A stretch of 64,000 nucleotides of DNA from Legionella sp. PC997. GTDB lineage: Bacteria; Pseudomonadota; Gammaproteobacteria; Legionellales; Legionellaceae. Positions 1 to 8,304 of the stretch are shown here, one piece after another; positions within the stretch are counted from its first letter, which is position 1; the number at the start of each line of letters is the position of its first letter. Made by a program: the position numbers and the translations under genes. The notes beneath the pieces were generated by a model. The model ran no database searches. It worked only from the letters and a program-made list of their open reading frames with translations, and was not told the DNA's origin. The stretch lies in assembly GCF_014109825.1 (NCBI RefSeq), contig NZ_CP059576.1, positions 1,824,001 to 1,888,000 on the forward strand, read 5' to 3'.

Positions 1-638
1 TAGATTATAAGGGACGTGTTTATACACAAGATGATGGACTACGCGCAGATTCAACAGTTGAGAAATTAGCTAAATTGAAGCCCTTTTTTGATAAAAAATA
101 CGGAATGGTAACGGCTGGAAATAGCTCGCAAATAACGGATGGTGCGTGTTTGTTATTACTCGCTAGTGCCGATGCAGTGAAAAAATATGGTTTACAAGTT
201 ATTGGTAGAATAGTGGACTCACAATGGTCAGCACTAGATCCATCACAAATGGGACTTGGTCCTGTGCATGCGGTAACTCCTATTTTGCAAAGACAGAAAT
301 TAAAATCTGAGGACATTGATTGTTGGGAAATTAATGAGGCATTTGCTGCGCAAGTTTTAGGCTGTGTTGCAGCTTGGAATGATGAGGATTATTGCCGGAC
401 TCAGTTAGGTTTGGAAAAAGCATTGGGTGGCCCTTCGCTGGAAAAACTTAATCGGGATGGCGGAGCAATTGCAGCAGGACATCCCATAGGTGCAAGTGGT
501 GCACGTATTGTATTACACGTTTTAAAATCATTAGAACAAAGAAATGAGTCGCGAGGTATGGCTTCTATCTGTATTGGTGGGGGACAGGGCGGGGCTATGT
601 ATCTTGAACGAGTGACTGAGGTGAAAGGACATGAATAA
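1..638 (+). CDS. Acetyl-CoA acyltransferase (thiolase), 5'-truncated by window edge
   Basis: C-terminal 211 residues of a thiolase (full length about 390-430), open in frame from base 3. Thiolases cleave 3-ketoacyl-CoA with CoA, releasing acetyl-CoA, in the last step of beta-oxidation. The visible part carries the NEAFAA motif, the GHPIGASGAR stretch with the catalytic histidine, and the CIGGGQGG motif with the second active-site cysteine. The nucleophilic cysteine of the N-terminal half lies outside the window. It overlaps the next gene, a FadB-like enzyme, by 8 bp, so the two are translationally coupled and likely form the trifunctional beta-oxidation pair. An acetoacetyl-CoA thiolase (AtoB) cannot be excluded from this half alone. 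Thiolase family is certain; chain-length specificity is not. Confidence 0.9.
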   Translation, partial: DYKGRVYTQDDGLRADSTVEKLAKLKPFFDKKYGMVTAGNSSQITDGACLLLLASADAVKKYGLQVIGRIVDSQWSALDPSQMGLGPVHAVTPILQRQKLKSEDIDCWEINEAFAAQVLGCVAAWNDEDYCRTQLGLEKALGGPSLEKLNRDGGAIAAGHPIGASGARIVLHVLKSLEQRNESRGMASICIGGGQGGAMYLERVTEVKGHE

Positions 639-2649
639 TTACAAACATTGGGACTTGAAACGAGATAGTGATAACATTCTGTGGTTGGGATTGGATAGAA
701 AAGATACGTCTGTAAATAGCATCAATGAAGAAGTATTAGACGAACTCAACAGTCTTCTGCATGAAATAGCACAAGATAAAAATGCTATAGGTTTGATTGT
801 TTATTCAGCTAAAGAAAAAGGATTTATCGCCGGTGCTGATGTAAATGCATTTTCAAAATTTGAAACGCCAGCTCAAGCGGTGGATTTTTTAAGAAAAGGA
901 CAAGCGGTATTTGCTCGACTACAAGCGCTAACCATTCCTAGCGTCGCGATGATAGATGGCTTTTGTATGGGAGGAGGCTATGAATTGGCTTTAGCTTGCA
1001 CCTACCGTATTGCCAGTGACGAAAAAGATACTCGTATCGGTTTGCCTGAAGTAATGTTAGGTATACATCCTGGTTGGGGAGGTTCTGTACGATTACCTCA
1101 ATTAATTGGTGGATTTAATGCCTTATCACAAATCATTTTGACTGGAAGTGCTGTACATGCTGTAAAAGCTAAAAGCCTAGGCATGGTTGATGATGTAGTT
1201 CCCGTACGCCAGTTAAAACGAGCTGCAGTTTATTTCATTAAGAACAAACCACCAAAGCATAAACCCTCATTCATACAAGGATTAACAAACAGTGCATGGA
1301 TAAGGAAACCTCTAGCTGCTTTAATGCGTCGTAACGTTGCGAAACGGGTGCGAAAAGAGCATTACCCAGCGCCTTATGCCATTATTGATTTATGGGAAAA
1401 AGAAGGAGGCATGGGTGATAGAGCATACTTGAAGGAAATAGACTCCGTGGAACATCTGGTATCTACAGGAATTACTTCAAAAAATTTAATCCGTGCTTTT
1501 TCCTTGCGTGAACGGTTAAAAGGTTTTGCAAAAGGTAGTGACTTTAAAGCAACCCATGTTCATGTGATAGGGGCCGGTGTTATGGGAGGCGATATTGCTG
1601 CATGGTGTGCTTTGCGTGGTCTGCGGGTAACTTTGCAAGATCAATCGTATGCGCAAATTGCCCCAGCAATTGGCCGTGCTCATTCTTTATACAAAAAGAA
1701 ATTACGTAAGCCACGTCTTATACAAGCAGCAATGGATAATTTAATCCCTGATCCTGAAGGCCATGGTATTGCGCGTGCCGATGTAATTATTGAAGCTGTT
1801 TTCGAAAATCTTGCAGTAAAACAAGAAATTATGCAAAAGGTCGAAAAGCAAGCCAAAAAAGATGCCATCATTGCTACGAATACATCCAGTATTCCGTTAG
1901 ATGAAATGAGCAGTGTCATGAGCAATCCGAATCGACTCGTTGGCATTCACTTCTTTAATCCAGTTGCTAAAATGGACTTAGTTGAGGTAGTGAGTAGTGT
2001 AAAAACCTCCAAGACCGTTGAGCTTGATTCCTGTGCTTTTGTAAATCAAATTGGTAAACTGCCTTTGCCTGTTAAATCCAGCCCTGGATTCTTAGTTAAT
2101 CGAGTATTAATGCCTTATTTGATGGAATGTGTTCAATTACTGGATGAAGGATATAGTGCAGAAACAATTGATGAAGCTGCATTATCATTTGGTATGTTTA
2201 TGGGACCTGTGGAACTTGCAGATACTGTAGGATTAGATGTTGGTTTGGCGGTTGCTGAAAATTTAACAGCTCATTTTGGTGGAACTGTGCCACAAAAACT
2301 TCGTGATATGGTTAAAGCAGGTAAACTTGGTCGGAAAACGGGTCAAGGATTTTATCAATACAAAAATGGTAAGCCAGTTAAAAAACAACCCAGCACACCT
2401 ATTGACCCTCATATTACTGATCGATTAATTCTAAGAATGGTAAATGAGTCCGCAGCTTGTTTGCGCGAGGGAGTTGTAGCCGACTCGGATCTGCTTGATG
2501 CAGGAATGATTTTTGCCACTGGGTTTGCTCCATTCCGGGGTGGTCCAATGAACTATGCAAAAGATTTCGGAACAAATAATTTGGAAAATTTATTTAAGAC
2601 CCTTGAATCTAAGTATGGTGAACGTTTTAAGGTAGATGAAAGTTTTTAA
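631..2649 (+). CDS. fadB: Multifunctional fatty acid oxidation enzyme (enoyl-CoA hydratase / 3-hydroxyacyl-CoA dehydrogenase)
   Basis: 672 residues. The N-terminal crotonase domain (about 1-200) has the oxyanion-hole segment AGADV and both catalytic glutamates, near 118 (GGGYELALAC) and 140 (LPEVMLGIHPGWGG). The NAD-binding domain follows from about 305 with VIGAGVMGG, then the dehydrogenase active site GIHFFNPV and a C-terminal 3HCDH domain ending near 670. It hydrates enoyl-CoA and oxidises 3-hydroxyacyl-CoA in the cytosol, passing 3-ketoacyl-CoA to the thiolase encoded just upstream. It is slightly shorter than E. coli FadB (about 730). The ATG lies inside the last codons of the thiolase gene. 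FadB versus FadJ cannot be decided, so the symbol is by general role. Confidence 0.93.
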   Translation: MNNYKHWDLKRDSDNILWLGLDRKDTSVNSINEEVLDELNSLLHEIAQDKNAIGLIVYSAKEKGFIAGADVNAFSKFETPAQAVDFLRKGQAVFARLQALTIPSVAMIDGFCMGGGYELALACTYRIASDEKDTRIGLPEVMLGIHPGWGGSVRLPQLIGGFNALSQIILTGSAVHAVKAKSLGMVDDVVPVRQLKRAAVYFIKNKPPKHKPSFIQGLTNSAWIRKPLAALMRRNVAKRVRKEHYPAPYAIIDLWEKEGGMGDRAYLKEIDSVEHLVSTGITSKNLIRAFSLRERLKGFAKGSDFKATHVHVIGAGVMGGDIAAWCALRGLRVTLQDQSYAQIAPAIGRAHSLYKKKLRKPRLIQAAMDNLIPDPEGHGIARADVIIEAVFENLAVKQEIMQKVEKQAKKDAIIATNTSSIPLDEMSSVMSNPNRLVGIHFFNPVAKMDLVEVVSSVKTSKTVELDSCAFVNQIGKLPLPVKSSPGFLVNRVLMPYLMECVQLLDEGYSAETIDEAALSFGMFMGPVELADTVGLDVGLAVAENLTAHFGGTVPQKLRDMVKAGKLGRKTGQGFYQYKNGKPVKKQPSTPIDPHITDRLILRMVNESAACLREGVVADSDLLDAGMIFATGFAPFRGGPMNYAKDFGTNNLENLFKTLESKYGERFKVDESF

Positions 2650-2720
2650 TTATTGATTCTACTTTAATAAGCAGGATGGTAGTTTAGGTAGAGCGCTATC
2701 TTTAAGCTAATACTTTGGCA

Positions 2721-2795
2721 TTCCCGCGAAGGCGGGAATTCATTCTTACAGTAGCACTATACCACGTTAGAAAAGGTTCCCGCTTCCGCGGGAAC
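2721..2795. repeat. Pair of inverted REP-like palindromes after fadB
   Basis: Two hairpins of the same family lie in opposite orientation. The first is TTCCCGC-GAAG-GCGGGAA at 2721-2738 (7-bp stem). The second is GTTCCCGC-TTCC-GCGGGAAC at 2776-2795 (8-bp stem). The second is close to the reverse complement of the first, the arrangement of a BIME-type double REP. It sits in the gap after fadB with no T-run, so mRNA stabilisation or weak termination are both possible. Confidence 0.7.
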
Positions 2796-2875
2796 TAGAT
2801 CTTTTCATAATTGAAGTGCTTTCATCGAATCTATGAGTTAAGCTCCTAATATACGTCTAGGGATATTCATTGCAA

Positions 2876-3766
2876 ATGATCTTAAACAAGCAAAGTTTAT
2901 TTTTTTTGATGTTTCTGCAATTTTGCACATCGTTCTGTGCTGCGACCACTTTGGTTTTACCAACAACAGGTAATGTTGTTGGAGAGATTCAATATGGGGT
3001 AGCTGAGGTAAATGAGACCATTGATGAGGTAGGAAGGCGTTTTGATCTGGGAAATTATGAGCTGGTACGAGCAAACCCTCAAATTGATGCAAGACAATTT
3101 TTAATCGCCAATTCTCGACTTATTATTCCTGCACAATATATTTTGCCTAATGTTCCTAGAAAAGGAATCGTAATTAATTTAGCAGAATACAGATTATATT
3201 ATTTTCCTGAAAATGAGAATGTAGTAATTACTTTTCCAGTGGGTATTGGGCGCAAAGGTTGGAGTACACCTTTGGGAGAAACAAAAATTATAGCAAAGGT
3301 AGCTAATCCCAAGTGGAGACCAACAGAACGACTGCGTGATGAGGCAGAGAAGAGTGGGGATTTTCTTCCTGATGAATTCCCTGCCGGACCTTATAATCCT
3401 TTAGGTCAGCATGCTTTGCGCTTAGGATGGCCAACGTTCCTTATACATGGTACTAATAGACTTAGTGGAATTGGGTCCCGGGTCAGCGCAGGTTGTCTGC
3501 GGATGTTTCCTGAGGATATTGAATATTTATTCCGAATGGTTCCAGTAGGAACTCCAGTGAGAGTTATTAACGAACCAGTAAAAATTGGTAAACAGAATGG
3601 AGAATGGGTTATTCAAGTCCATCCCCTTTTAAGTGAACATCAGGGTAGGACCCTCCAATCTATAGTTGAAGAGCAATTAAAAGATCGTAATATTTTTAAT
3701 TTGAGCCGCAGTAAAGTACTTCAAAATGAGCTTCATTATCCAACAGGAATTGTCCGCAAAATATAA
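2876..3766 (+). CDS. L,D-transpeptidase, YkuD/ErfK family, exported
   Basis: 296 residues from the ATG at 2876. A TTG six bases upstream is also in frame, closer to an AGGGA at 2859. A signal peptide (about 1-22, hydrophobic, ending SFCA) is followed by a LysM-like segment (about 35-90) and a YkuD domain (about 95-220). The catalytic signature is complete: HGTNRLSG with the histidine near 191, then SAGCLRM with the nucleophilic cysteine near 207. Members form 3-3 crosslinks in peptidoglycan or attach proteins to it in the periplasm. Spacing and motif match the E. coli ErfK/YbiS group. Legionella EnhA proteins belong to the same superfamily, so a link to envelope traits during infection is possible but not shown here. 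Confidence 0.88.
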   Translation: MILNKQSLFFLMFLQFCTSFCAATTLVLPTTGNVVGEIQYGVAEVNETIDEVGRRFDLGNYELVRANPQIDARQFLIANSRLIIPAQYILPNVPRKGIVINLAEYRLYYFPENENVVITFPVGIGRKGWSTPLGETKIIAKVANPKWRPTERLRDEAEKSGDFLPDEFPAGPYNPLGQHALRLGWPTFLIHGTNRLSGIGSRVSAGCLRMFPEDIEYLFRMVPVGTPVRVINEPVKIGKQNGEWVIQVHPLLSEHQGRTLQSIVEEQLKDRNIFNLSRSKVLQNELHYPTGIVRKI

Positions 3767-3821
3767 ATTACGAGATAATTTTTACGTAAGCCACTGAGTG
3801 TAATTTAATTAATACAATTCT

Positions 3822-4718
3822 TCATCGGAGCTTGGGGGCGCTTTTGTTGAAAACGGTACAGTATTTCAAAAGGAAGTAGCATAAAAGCAAGACAATAAAG
3901 CCACCTATTATATCGATTAAATAATGCCATCCTAACAAAACACAAGATGCAATAAGAAATAAATTAGTTATAAATAAAAGAAAACAAGGAATTGGCCATT
4001 CTCTGAGAAGATTTACACATAATATTGCCCAAATTGCGTGAAAAGATGGAAGTGCAATTAGTCCTCCTTCATTTGTAGTCGGATTAATATAATGATGAAT
4101 TTGTCGGAACTTAAGTCCAGTATCAATTTGCTCAGGTGAAAAATACGGACTGTTTATAATACTCGCGGGAGCAGTAGTAGGAAAAAAATAATAAAATCCA
4201 AAACCGATTAACACCGTACTTAACAAATAAAAATAATACTCTCTTATTAAATGAAAGCGACAAGTGGCAATGATCAGTAAAGGTAAAATACTCATTTGAT
4301 AGGTGAGACTGTCATAAATTACACCGAGTACGTATTTAAACTGAGGATGGTCGTGAGTCCAGGCTAATATCGCCTCCATATGGATATTCATATGTTCTTC
4401 GAGTGTATTAATAAAGGGATCAATAATTGGAAATGGAGTGTATTGTACTGCATTTGTTGCGATGGCAATAAAACACATTACTGAAAAAAAATAGATTAGT
4501 TCTCGTCCCACTTGTCGAATTTTATTGTCCTTGGGGAAGCAGAGAATAAGCCCAAGATTTAAAAGAATTAGTAAGAGAGCCAGGAAGGGAATTCCCTCTG
4601 GAAAAAAATTATTACCCGGATATTTATAGAAAAAATGATTTATTAAAAAAACAATAGAAGATAAAACCAGGACTAGGCCAGACAGAAAAATAATTAAACG
4701 AGATGAAACTTGACTCAT
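3822..4718 (-). CDS. PAP2-superfamily membrane phosphatase (Aur1/IPC-synthase-like subgroup)
   Basis: 298 residues from ATG 4718. A TTG at 4733 would overlap the csrA-like stop codon. About seven to eight hydrophobic segments are visible. The C-terminal half shows the PAP2 histidine motifs: ALPSFHAIWA (cf. PSGH) near 220 and GWHYLIDIIGG (cf. HxxxD) near 265, giving the nucleophile and general-acid histidines. Members hydrolyse or transfer phosphate on lipid substrates such as phosphatidic acid, undecaprenyl diphosphate or inositol phospholipids. The classical first motif KxxxxxxRP is not obvious, which fits the PAP2_3 (Aur1-like) branch. It lies directly downstream of the CsrA-like gene on the same strand, so they are probably co-transcribed. 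The substrate is unknown. Confidence 0.8.
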   Translation of the reverse strand: MSQVSSRLIIFLSGLVLVLSSIVFLINHFFYKYPGNNFFPEGIPFLALLLILLNLGLILCFPKDNKIRQVGRELIYFFSVMCFIAIATNAVQYTPFPIIDPFINTLEEHMNIHMEAILAWTHDHPQFKYVLGVIYDSLTYQMSILPLLIIATCRFHLIREYYFYLLSTVLIGFGFYYFFPTTAPASIINSPYFSPEQIDTGLKFRQIHHYINPTTNEGGLIALPSFHAIWAILCVNLLREWPIPCFLLFITNLFLIASCVLLGWHYLIDIIGGFIVLLLCYFLLKYCTVFNKSAPKLR

Positions 4719-4725
4719 GTTAAAA

Positions 4726-4923
4726 TTAGTCAACTGTTTCTAAAAGTTGCTTTTGTTTAATGGCCTGAAAAATTTCTTCTCTATGAACATTAACTGATCT
4801 GGGGGCATCAACACCAAATTTAATATTTCCATGTTCTTGTGTTTTAAAAGCTAATATTTTAATTGCTGTATCACCAATATGAATCATTAAAGGTTCTTCA
4901 AATTGAAGAGAAATTATATCCAT
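4726..4923 (-). CDS. Divergent CsrA-family post-transcriptional regulator (possibly CsrR)
   Basis: 65 residues. The CsrA fold is recognisable from EPLMIHIGD, IKFGVDAPRSVNVHREEIFQ and a short C-terminal helix. CsrA dimers bind GGA motifs in mRNA leaders and block translation. The C-terminal RNA-binding arginine in VHREEI is kept (residue 48). The N-terminal LTRR segment that supplies the other binding residues is replaced by ISLQ, and there is an insertion of about three residues (QEHG) before the third strand. It is therefore a paralogue with altered specificity, not housekeeping csrA. A good ribosome site (GAGG, 6 bases) precedes the ATG. From memory, L. pneumophila carries a CsrA paralogue, CsrR, beside rpsF; this looks like the same locus, but identity needs alignment. 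Confidence 0.85.
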   Translation of the reverse strand: MDIISLQFEEPLMIHIGDTAIKILAFKTQEHGNIKFGVDAPRSVNVHREEIFQAIKQKQLLETVD

Positions 4924-5102
4924 TAAAAACCTCTACTTTCAAATAAGTTGATTATTAATCAATGACATTTACATTGTATGCACGGTAACCCAATTCATAG
5001 AGAGTTGTCACTAAAAATTAATATAAAATTCATAAAAAATTCTTAAATAGAGCGTTTTATCTGTATAACATCCTAATTTAATTATTTTTAATTGATTAAG
5101 AA

Positions 5103-5131
5103 TTGTATGATGCGCTTAATATGGTTATAAT
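5103..5131 (+). promoter_or_regulatory. Sigma-70 type promoter of the rpsF operon
   Basis: TTGTAT at 5103-5108 and a perfect TATAAT at 5126-5131 are separated by 17 bases, 73 bases before the rpsF ATG. The expected start near 5138 gives a leader of about 66 bases ending in AAGGAG five to six bases before the ATG. The leader contains a small CTGTT/AACAG hairpin. Confidence 0.65.
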
Positions 5132-5203
5132 TAGCAGCTTTTTTTAAACCTTGCCTTACTGTTGTTTTAAATAACAGGAGGCTTTCATCCATAAGGAGAA
5201 ATC

Positions 5204-5542
5204 ATGAGACATTATGAAATTATGTTTCTTGTGCACCCGGATCAAAGCGAACAAGTACCAGCAATGGTAGAGCGCTATGAAGGGATCATAAGCAAGCACA
5301 ATGGGGTCATCCATCGTAAAGAAGACTTGGGTCGTCGCCAGTTAGCTTATCCAATTTGTGATGTTCATAAAGCGCATTACATTCTTATGAATATTGAGTG
5401 TAGCCTTGAAGCTCTGGAAGAAATTAAAAATGCATTCAAATTTAATGATGCAATTATTAGAAATTTAATTACTCGTCAAAAACAAGCGATCACTACTGAA
5501 TCTGTTTTGATGAAGAAAGAAAAAGAAACCAGATCTGCTTAA
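5204..5542 (+). CDS. rpsF: 30S ribosomal protein S6
   Basis: 112 residues starting [19 protein letters not shown], the hallmark S6 N-terminus, with the family [14 protein letters not shown] and [10 protein letters not shown] segments. S6 binds the 30S platform as a heterodimer with S18. It begins an operon with rpsR 14 bases downstream and rplI further on, as in most proteobacteria. The single-strand DNA-binding gene priB, present between rpsF and rpsR in enterics, is absent. The ribosome site AAGGAG fixes the start. Confidence 0.98.
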   Translation: MRHYEIMFLVHPDQSEQVPAMVERYEGIISKHNGVIHRKEDLGRRQLAYPICDVHKAHYILMNIECSLEALEEIKNAFKFNDAIIRNLITRQKQAITTESVLMKKEKETRSA

Positions 5543-5556
5543 GGGGAGTCTTAATT

Positions 5557-5784
5557 ATGTCAGCTTATTTTCGTAGAAAAAAAATGTGTCGTTTCAGCGC
5601 CGAAGGCGGTAATGAAATTGATTATAAAGATATCAATTTACTGAAAAATTATATTTCTGAAACTGGTAAAATTGTACCAAGTCGGATAACCGGTACTCAA
5701 ACCCGTTTTCAAAGACAATTAGCTAGAGCAATTATGCAAGCCAGATTCCTTGGACTGTTGCCATATTGTGATAGTCACAGATAA
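5557..5784 (+). CDS. rpsR: 30S ribosomal protein S18
   Basis: 75 residues, full family length. The basic [14 protein letters not shown] start, [26 protein letters not shown] core and [17 protein letters not shown] tail are all canonical S18. It partners S6 on the 30S platform. A GGGGAG ribosome site lies just upstream. The next gene begins six bases after the stop. Confidence 0.98.
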   Translation: MSAYFRRKKMCRFSAEGGNEIDYKDINLLKNYISETGKIVPSRITGTQTRFQRQLARAIMQARFLGLLPYCDSHR

Positions 5785-5790
5785 ATAATA

Positions 5791-6693
5791 ATGATGCGCG
5801 CGGGCAATTTTATAGAAAAACATTGTAAGCTAATGCTTGAAAGTAAAAAGCAAGCAATTATATTTGCTGCTATTTTTTCAGTATTACCTTTTGCATCTTG
5901 GCTTTCCGTCGCTTTAGTATGTTTAGTGACCTTAAGAAAAGGTGCGCGATCTGGTTTCGATGTGTTATTGCCTGCACTTGTTATCCATTCTGTTCCATTG
6001 ATGATGTTAATACCGTTGTCCGGAGCACTAATTAATACTCTTATCGCTTATCTTCCATGTTATTTCGCAGCCTTGGGTTTGCGAAATACTGAAAAATGGC
6101 AGGTGACTGCGGGAGTGTTTTTTATCCTGGCATTTTTGGGATGTTTACTTATTCAACTCTTAGCACCTGGTTTTATTGTCGAACAGTTTAAGGTGTTTAC
6201 AATAAATTTGTCACAATATCAGGAACTAGTTGACTCGACACTTAATGGCATAAACTCAGTAATTTTGGCGCAATTATTCTTCGGAATTCAGATACTTAGT
6301 GTGGTTGTATCCGCAACAATTTCCTTGATGTTTGCGCGAGCAATGCAAGCAAAATTATTTTTACCTGGTGGTTTCAGGAATGAGTTAATGGTATTTCGTA
6401 GTGGTAGACTTTCATTTTTAGTTTTATTGGGAGTTTCTTTGGCAACTTTTTATGAGATTCCTTTGGCTATGAATGTGCTTCCCATTGTGCTTTGCTATTT
6501 CTTGGCTTCGGGATTTGGATTGGTTTATTTTATATTTTCTCAAAAGAGACAAGTAAAGATATTCATTTTATTAATGTTGTTCATATTAGTGAAGCCAACT
6601 TTGGTATTATGCACTTACGTCATTATTGGTTTATTAGATAGTTTAGTTAATTTTAGATCGTATTTCCCTACAAGGGTTGGCGAGTCAATTTAA
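5791..6693 (+). CDS. DUF2232 (YybS-like) multi-span membrane protein in the ribosomal operon
   Basis: 300 residues with about eight hydrophobic segments and no obvious catalytic motif. It matches by position and character the DUF2232/YybS-like membrane proteins found between rpsR and rplI in many gammaproteobacteria. It follows rpsR by six bases and precedes rplI by twelve, so it is transcribed with ribosomal protein genes. Function unknown; some relatives have been proposed to be transport components. A neighbouring ATG three bases downstream is an alternative start. Confidence 0.75.
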   Translation: MMRAGNFIEKHCKLMLESKKQAIIFAAIFSVLPFASWLSVALVCLVTLRKGARSGFDVLLPALVIHSVPLMMLIPLSGALINTLIAYLPCYFAALGLRNTEKWQVTAGVFFILAFLGCLLIQLLAPGFIVEQFKVFTINLSQYQELVDSTLNGINSVILAQLFFGIQILSVVVSATISLMFARAMQAKLFLPGGFRNELMVFRSGRLSFLVLLGVSLATFYEIPLAMNVLPIVLCYFLASGFGLVYFIFSQKRQVKIFILLMLFILVKPTLVLCTYVIIGLLDSLVNFRSYFPTRVGESI

Positions 6694-6705
6694 GGGGTTA
6701 TTAAG

Positions 6706-7155
6706 ATGGAAGTTATCTTATTAGAAAAAGTGAGAAATTTAGGTAACCTGGGTGATAAAGTAAATGTAAAATCTGGTTATGGCCGTAATTTCTTAATTCC
6801 ACAAAATAAAGCAGTTTTTGCTACACCAAAAAATATTGAGTTATTCGAACAGCGTCGTGTTGAGCTCGAGAAAAAAGCCCAACAATCTTTGGCTGTTGCC
6901 GAACAACGTGCTGCCAAGTTGAATGATACAACCGTCGTTATTAACGCTATGGCGAGCGACGAAGGCAAATTGTACGGGTCCGTGGGTGTAAATGAAATTA
7001 AAGATGCTTTAGTAGAAAAAGGTATCGATATAGTTAAACGTGAAATTGTTATGCCAGAAGGGCCTTTACACTCAATTGGTAATTTTGTTGTTGAAGTACA
7101 TGTTCACAGCGATGTTATTGCTAAATTGCATGTTGAGATCGTCCCTGCTAAGTAA
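6706..7155 (+). CDS. rplI: 50S ribosomal protein L9
   Basis: 149 residues, the normal length. The N-terminal rRNA-binding domain shows [16 protein letters not shown] and the conserved GYGRNFLIP segment. A long central helix (about 40-75, Q/A/E/K-rich) links to the C-terminal domain with GKLYGSVG and VEVHVHSDV. It binds 23S rRNA near L1 and affects reading-frame fidelity. It is the last gene of the rpsF operon, followed by a hairpin terminator. AAGGGG upstream serves as the ribosome site. Confidence 0.98.
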   Translation: MEVILLEKVRNLGNLGDKVNVKSGYGRNFLIPQNKAVFATPKNIELFEQRRVELEKKAQQSLAVAEQRAAKLNDTTVVINAMASDEGKLYGSVGVNEIKDALVEKGIDIVKREIVMPEGPLHSIGNFVVEVHVHSDVIAKLHVEIVPAK

Positions 7156-7166
7156 GTCCTGTGTAT

Positions 7167-7192
7167 CCTGGGGAGCTATTGTGCACCCCAGG
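7167..7192. terminator. Hairpin between convergent rplI and the next gene
   Basis: CCTGGGG at 7167-7173 pairs with CCCCAGG at 7186-7192 around a 12-base loop. It lies 11 bases after the rplI stop and 20 before the end of the convergent gene. There is no strong T-run. On the reverse strand the right flank reads ATAGCCTGGGG, the start of the dispersed repeat family seen near 30.4, 38.9, 52.7 and 54.4 kb. Confidence 0.6.
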
Positions 7193-7212
7193 CTATCCTA
7201 AGCCGTTCTAAT

Positions 7213-7728
7213 TTATACTAAAAGTATTCGATAAAGAGCAAGCAAGGCAATTATTGTATTTAAAACTGCCCACACATAAGAAGGATATAATCCTTTATAC
7301 CCGCTATAGTAAGCATAGATAGCAATAAATGTACTTCCTGAAAAAAATATCCATTTATCATTGTATGCAAATCCCATAGACAGCAGCGCTATGCCAAAAA
7401 CTCCAAGTATTAAAAATACACTATTTTCCTTACCAAACATTAAATAGAACGTGAGTAGCTGACAGCACATTAATATTGGTAAGAAAAACTGAGTATAAGG
7501 CCCACTACCTAATAAAATTGCAGCGTGCCCAGCAATAAGTATTAATTGTAGAGCTATAAAAAAAAGCAATCGAAAATAAATGGCGGTTAAAAGTAAAGCA
7601 ACACCGCCAATGAAATAATAAAGTTGAGAATGAAGTTGAGGGGTAGTTGTTCCAAAAAACTTCAAAAGTCCACTCAATATAATAAGTGAGCCAATGCATC
7701 CCAAAAAAAGAAATATTTCTTTAGCCAC
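7213..7728 (-). CDS. Unknown small multi-span inner-membrane protein
   Basis: 171 residues from a GTG, almost entirely hydrophobic, with six to seven predicted membrane spans and very short loops. No catalytic motif is visible and no family is recognised. The start lies three bases after the stop of the secreted-protein gene at 7732-8226, on the same strand, so they are probably translated from one message. Location near phosphatidylcholine synthase suggests an envelope role, but that is only inference. It ends near the rplI terminator. Confidence 0.6.
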   Translation of the reverse strand: MAKEIFLFLGCIGSLIILSGLLKFFGTTTPQLHSQLYYFIGGVALLLTAIYFRLLFFIALQLILIAGHAAILLGSGPYTQFFLPILMCCQLLTFYLMFGKENSVFLILGVFGIALLSMGFAYNDKWIFFSGSTFIAIYAYYSGYKGLYPSYVWAVLNTIIALLALYRILLV

Positions 7729-7731
7729 GTA

Positions 7732-8226
7732 TCACCATTTTAAGTAAATCCCTTTAGCCACCGATTCTTGAATAATTGCACCTTGGGATTTGTTATATGA
7801 AATCCAATAATTTCCCATGTTACTTAGAGCGAACTTAACTCTTGGATACTGACATACTTCTAATACATTACGGCAGTCAACAAGTTTAGTTTGCTCCTCA
7901 ACGCGTTTATAACATTTGAAATTTAGGTTTCTGACATCAGAAGCAAATGCGCCCCAATTCATTGGATCTAATGTAGCATGTAAAGGAGGACTCATAAATG
8001 CTTCTTCACTATTTACGCGCTCCATTTCAATTTTGGAATCAGAATGATTTTGTATTAAATAATAAGACTGGTTTCCTGTTTCATTTAAAATCAAATAATT
8101 TTGACTATAACCGAAACCTGTAACCTCACATCCTCTTGGGAATGGACTTGCAACTTGAGCTTGTGCTGCGCTAATTAGAACAGCAGATAAAATAATCGAT
8201 TTGTTAATTTGATGAAATACAGACAT
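7732..8226 (-). CDS. Unknown secreted protein with signal peptide
   Basis: 164 residues from the ATG at 8226, chosen because GAGGT lies five to six bases upstream and a clean signal peptide follows (MSVFHQINKSII, then a hydrophobic run ending AQA). A longer frame begins at 8268 but would bury that signal peptide. The mature part has five cysteines (near 33, 103, 116, 121 in this numbering and others close by), suggesting periplasmic disulphides. No enzyme motif and no recognised family. It sits between pcs and a membrane protein on the same strand; the 78-base gap to pcs leaves co-transcription open. Confidence 0.65.
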   Translation of the reverse strand: MSVFHQINKSIILSAVLISAAQAQVASPFPRGCEVTGFGYSQNYLILNETGNQSYYLIQNHSDSKIEMERVNSEEAFMSPPLHATLDPMNWGAFASDVRNLNFKCYKRVEEQTKLVDCRNVLEVCQYPRVKFALSNMGNYWISYNKSQGAIIQESVAKGIYLKW

Positions 8227-8304
8227 AAAATACCTCAGTAAGTAAACTTTGTGGGTTATTTTAATCATAAAAAATACAAAGTCTATCCCGTATGAAAGAA
8301 TCTA

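Noticed and set aside
2671..2720. tRNA-like wording (GGTAGAGCGC) after fadB
   Set aside because: No acceptor stem, no T-loop GGTTCGA and no anticodon arm can be drawn around it.
5138..5203. Known S6:S18 ribosomal leader motif
   Set aside because: The conserved CCG bulge and its flanking stems were not found by eye. Only a short hairpin is visible, so it is not listed as a feature.
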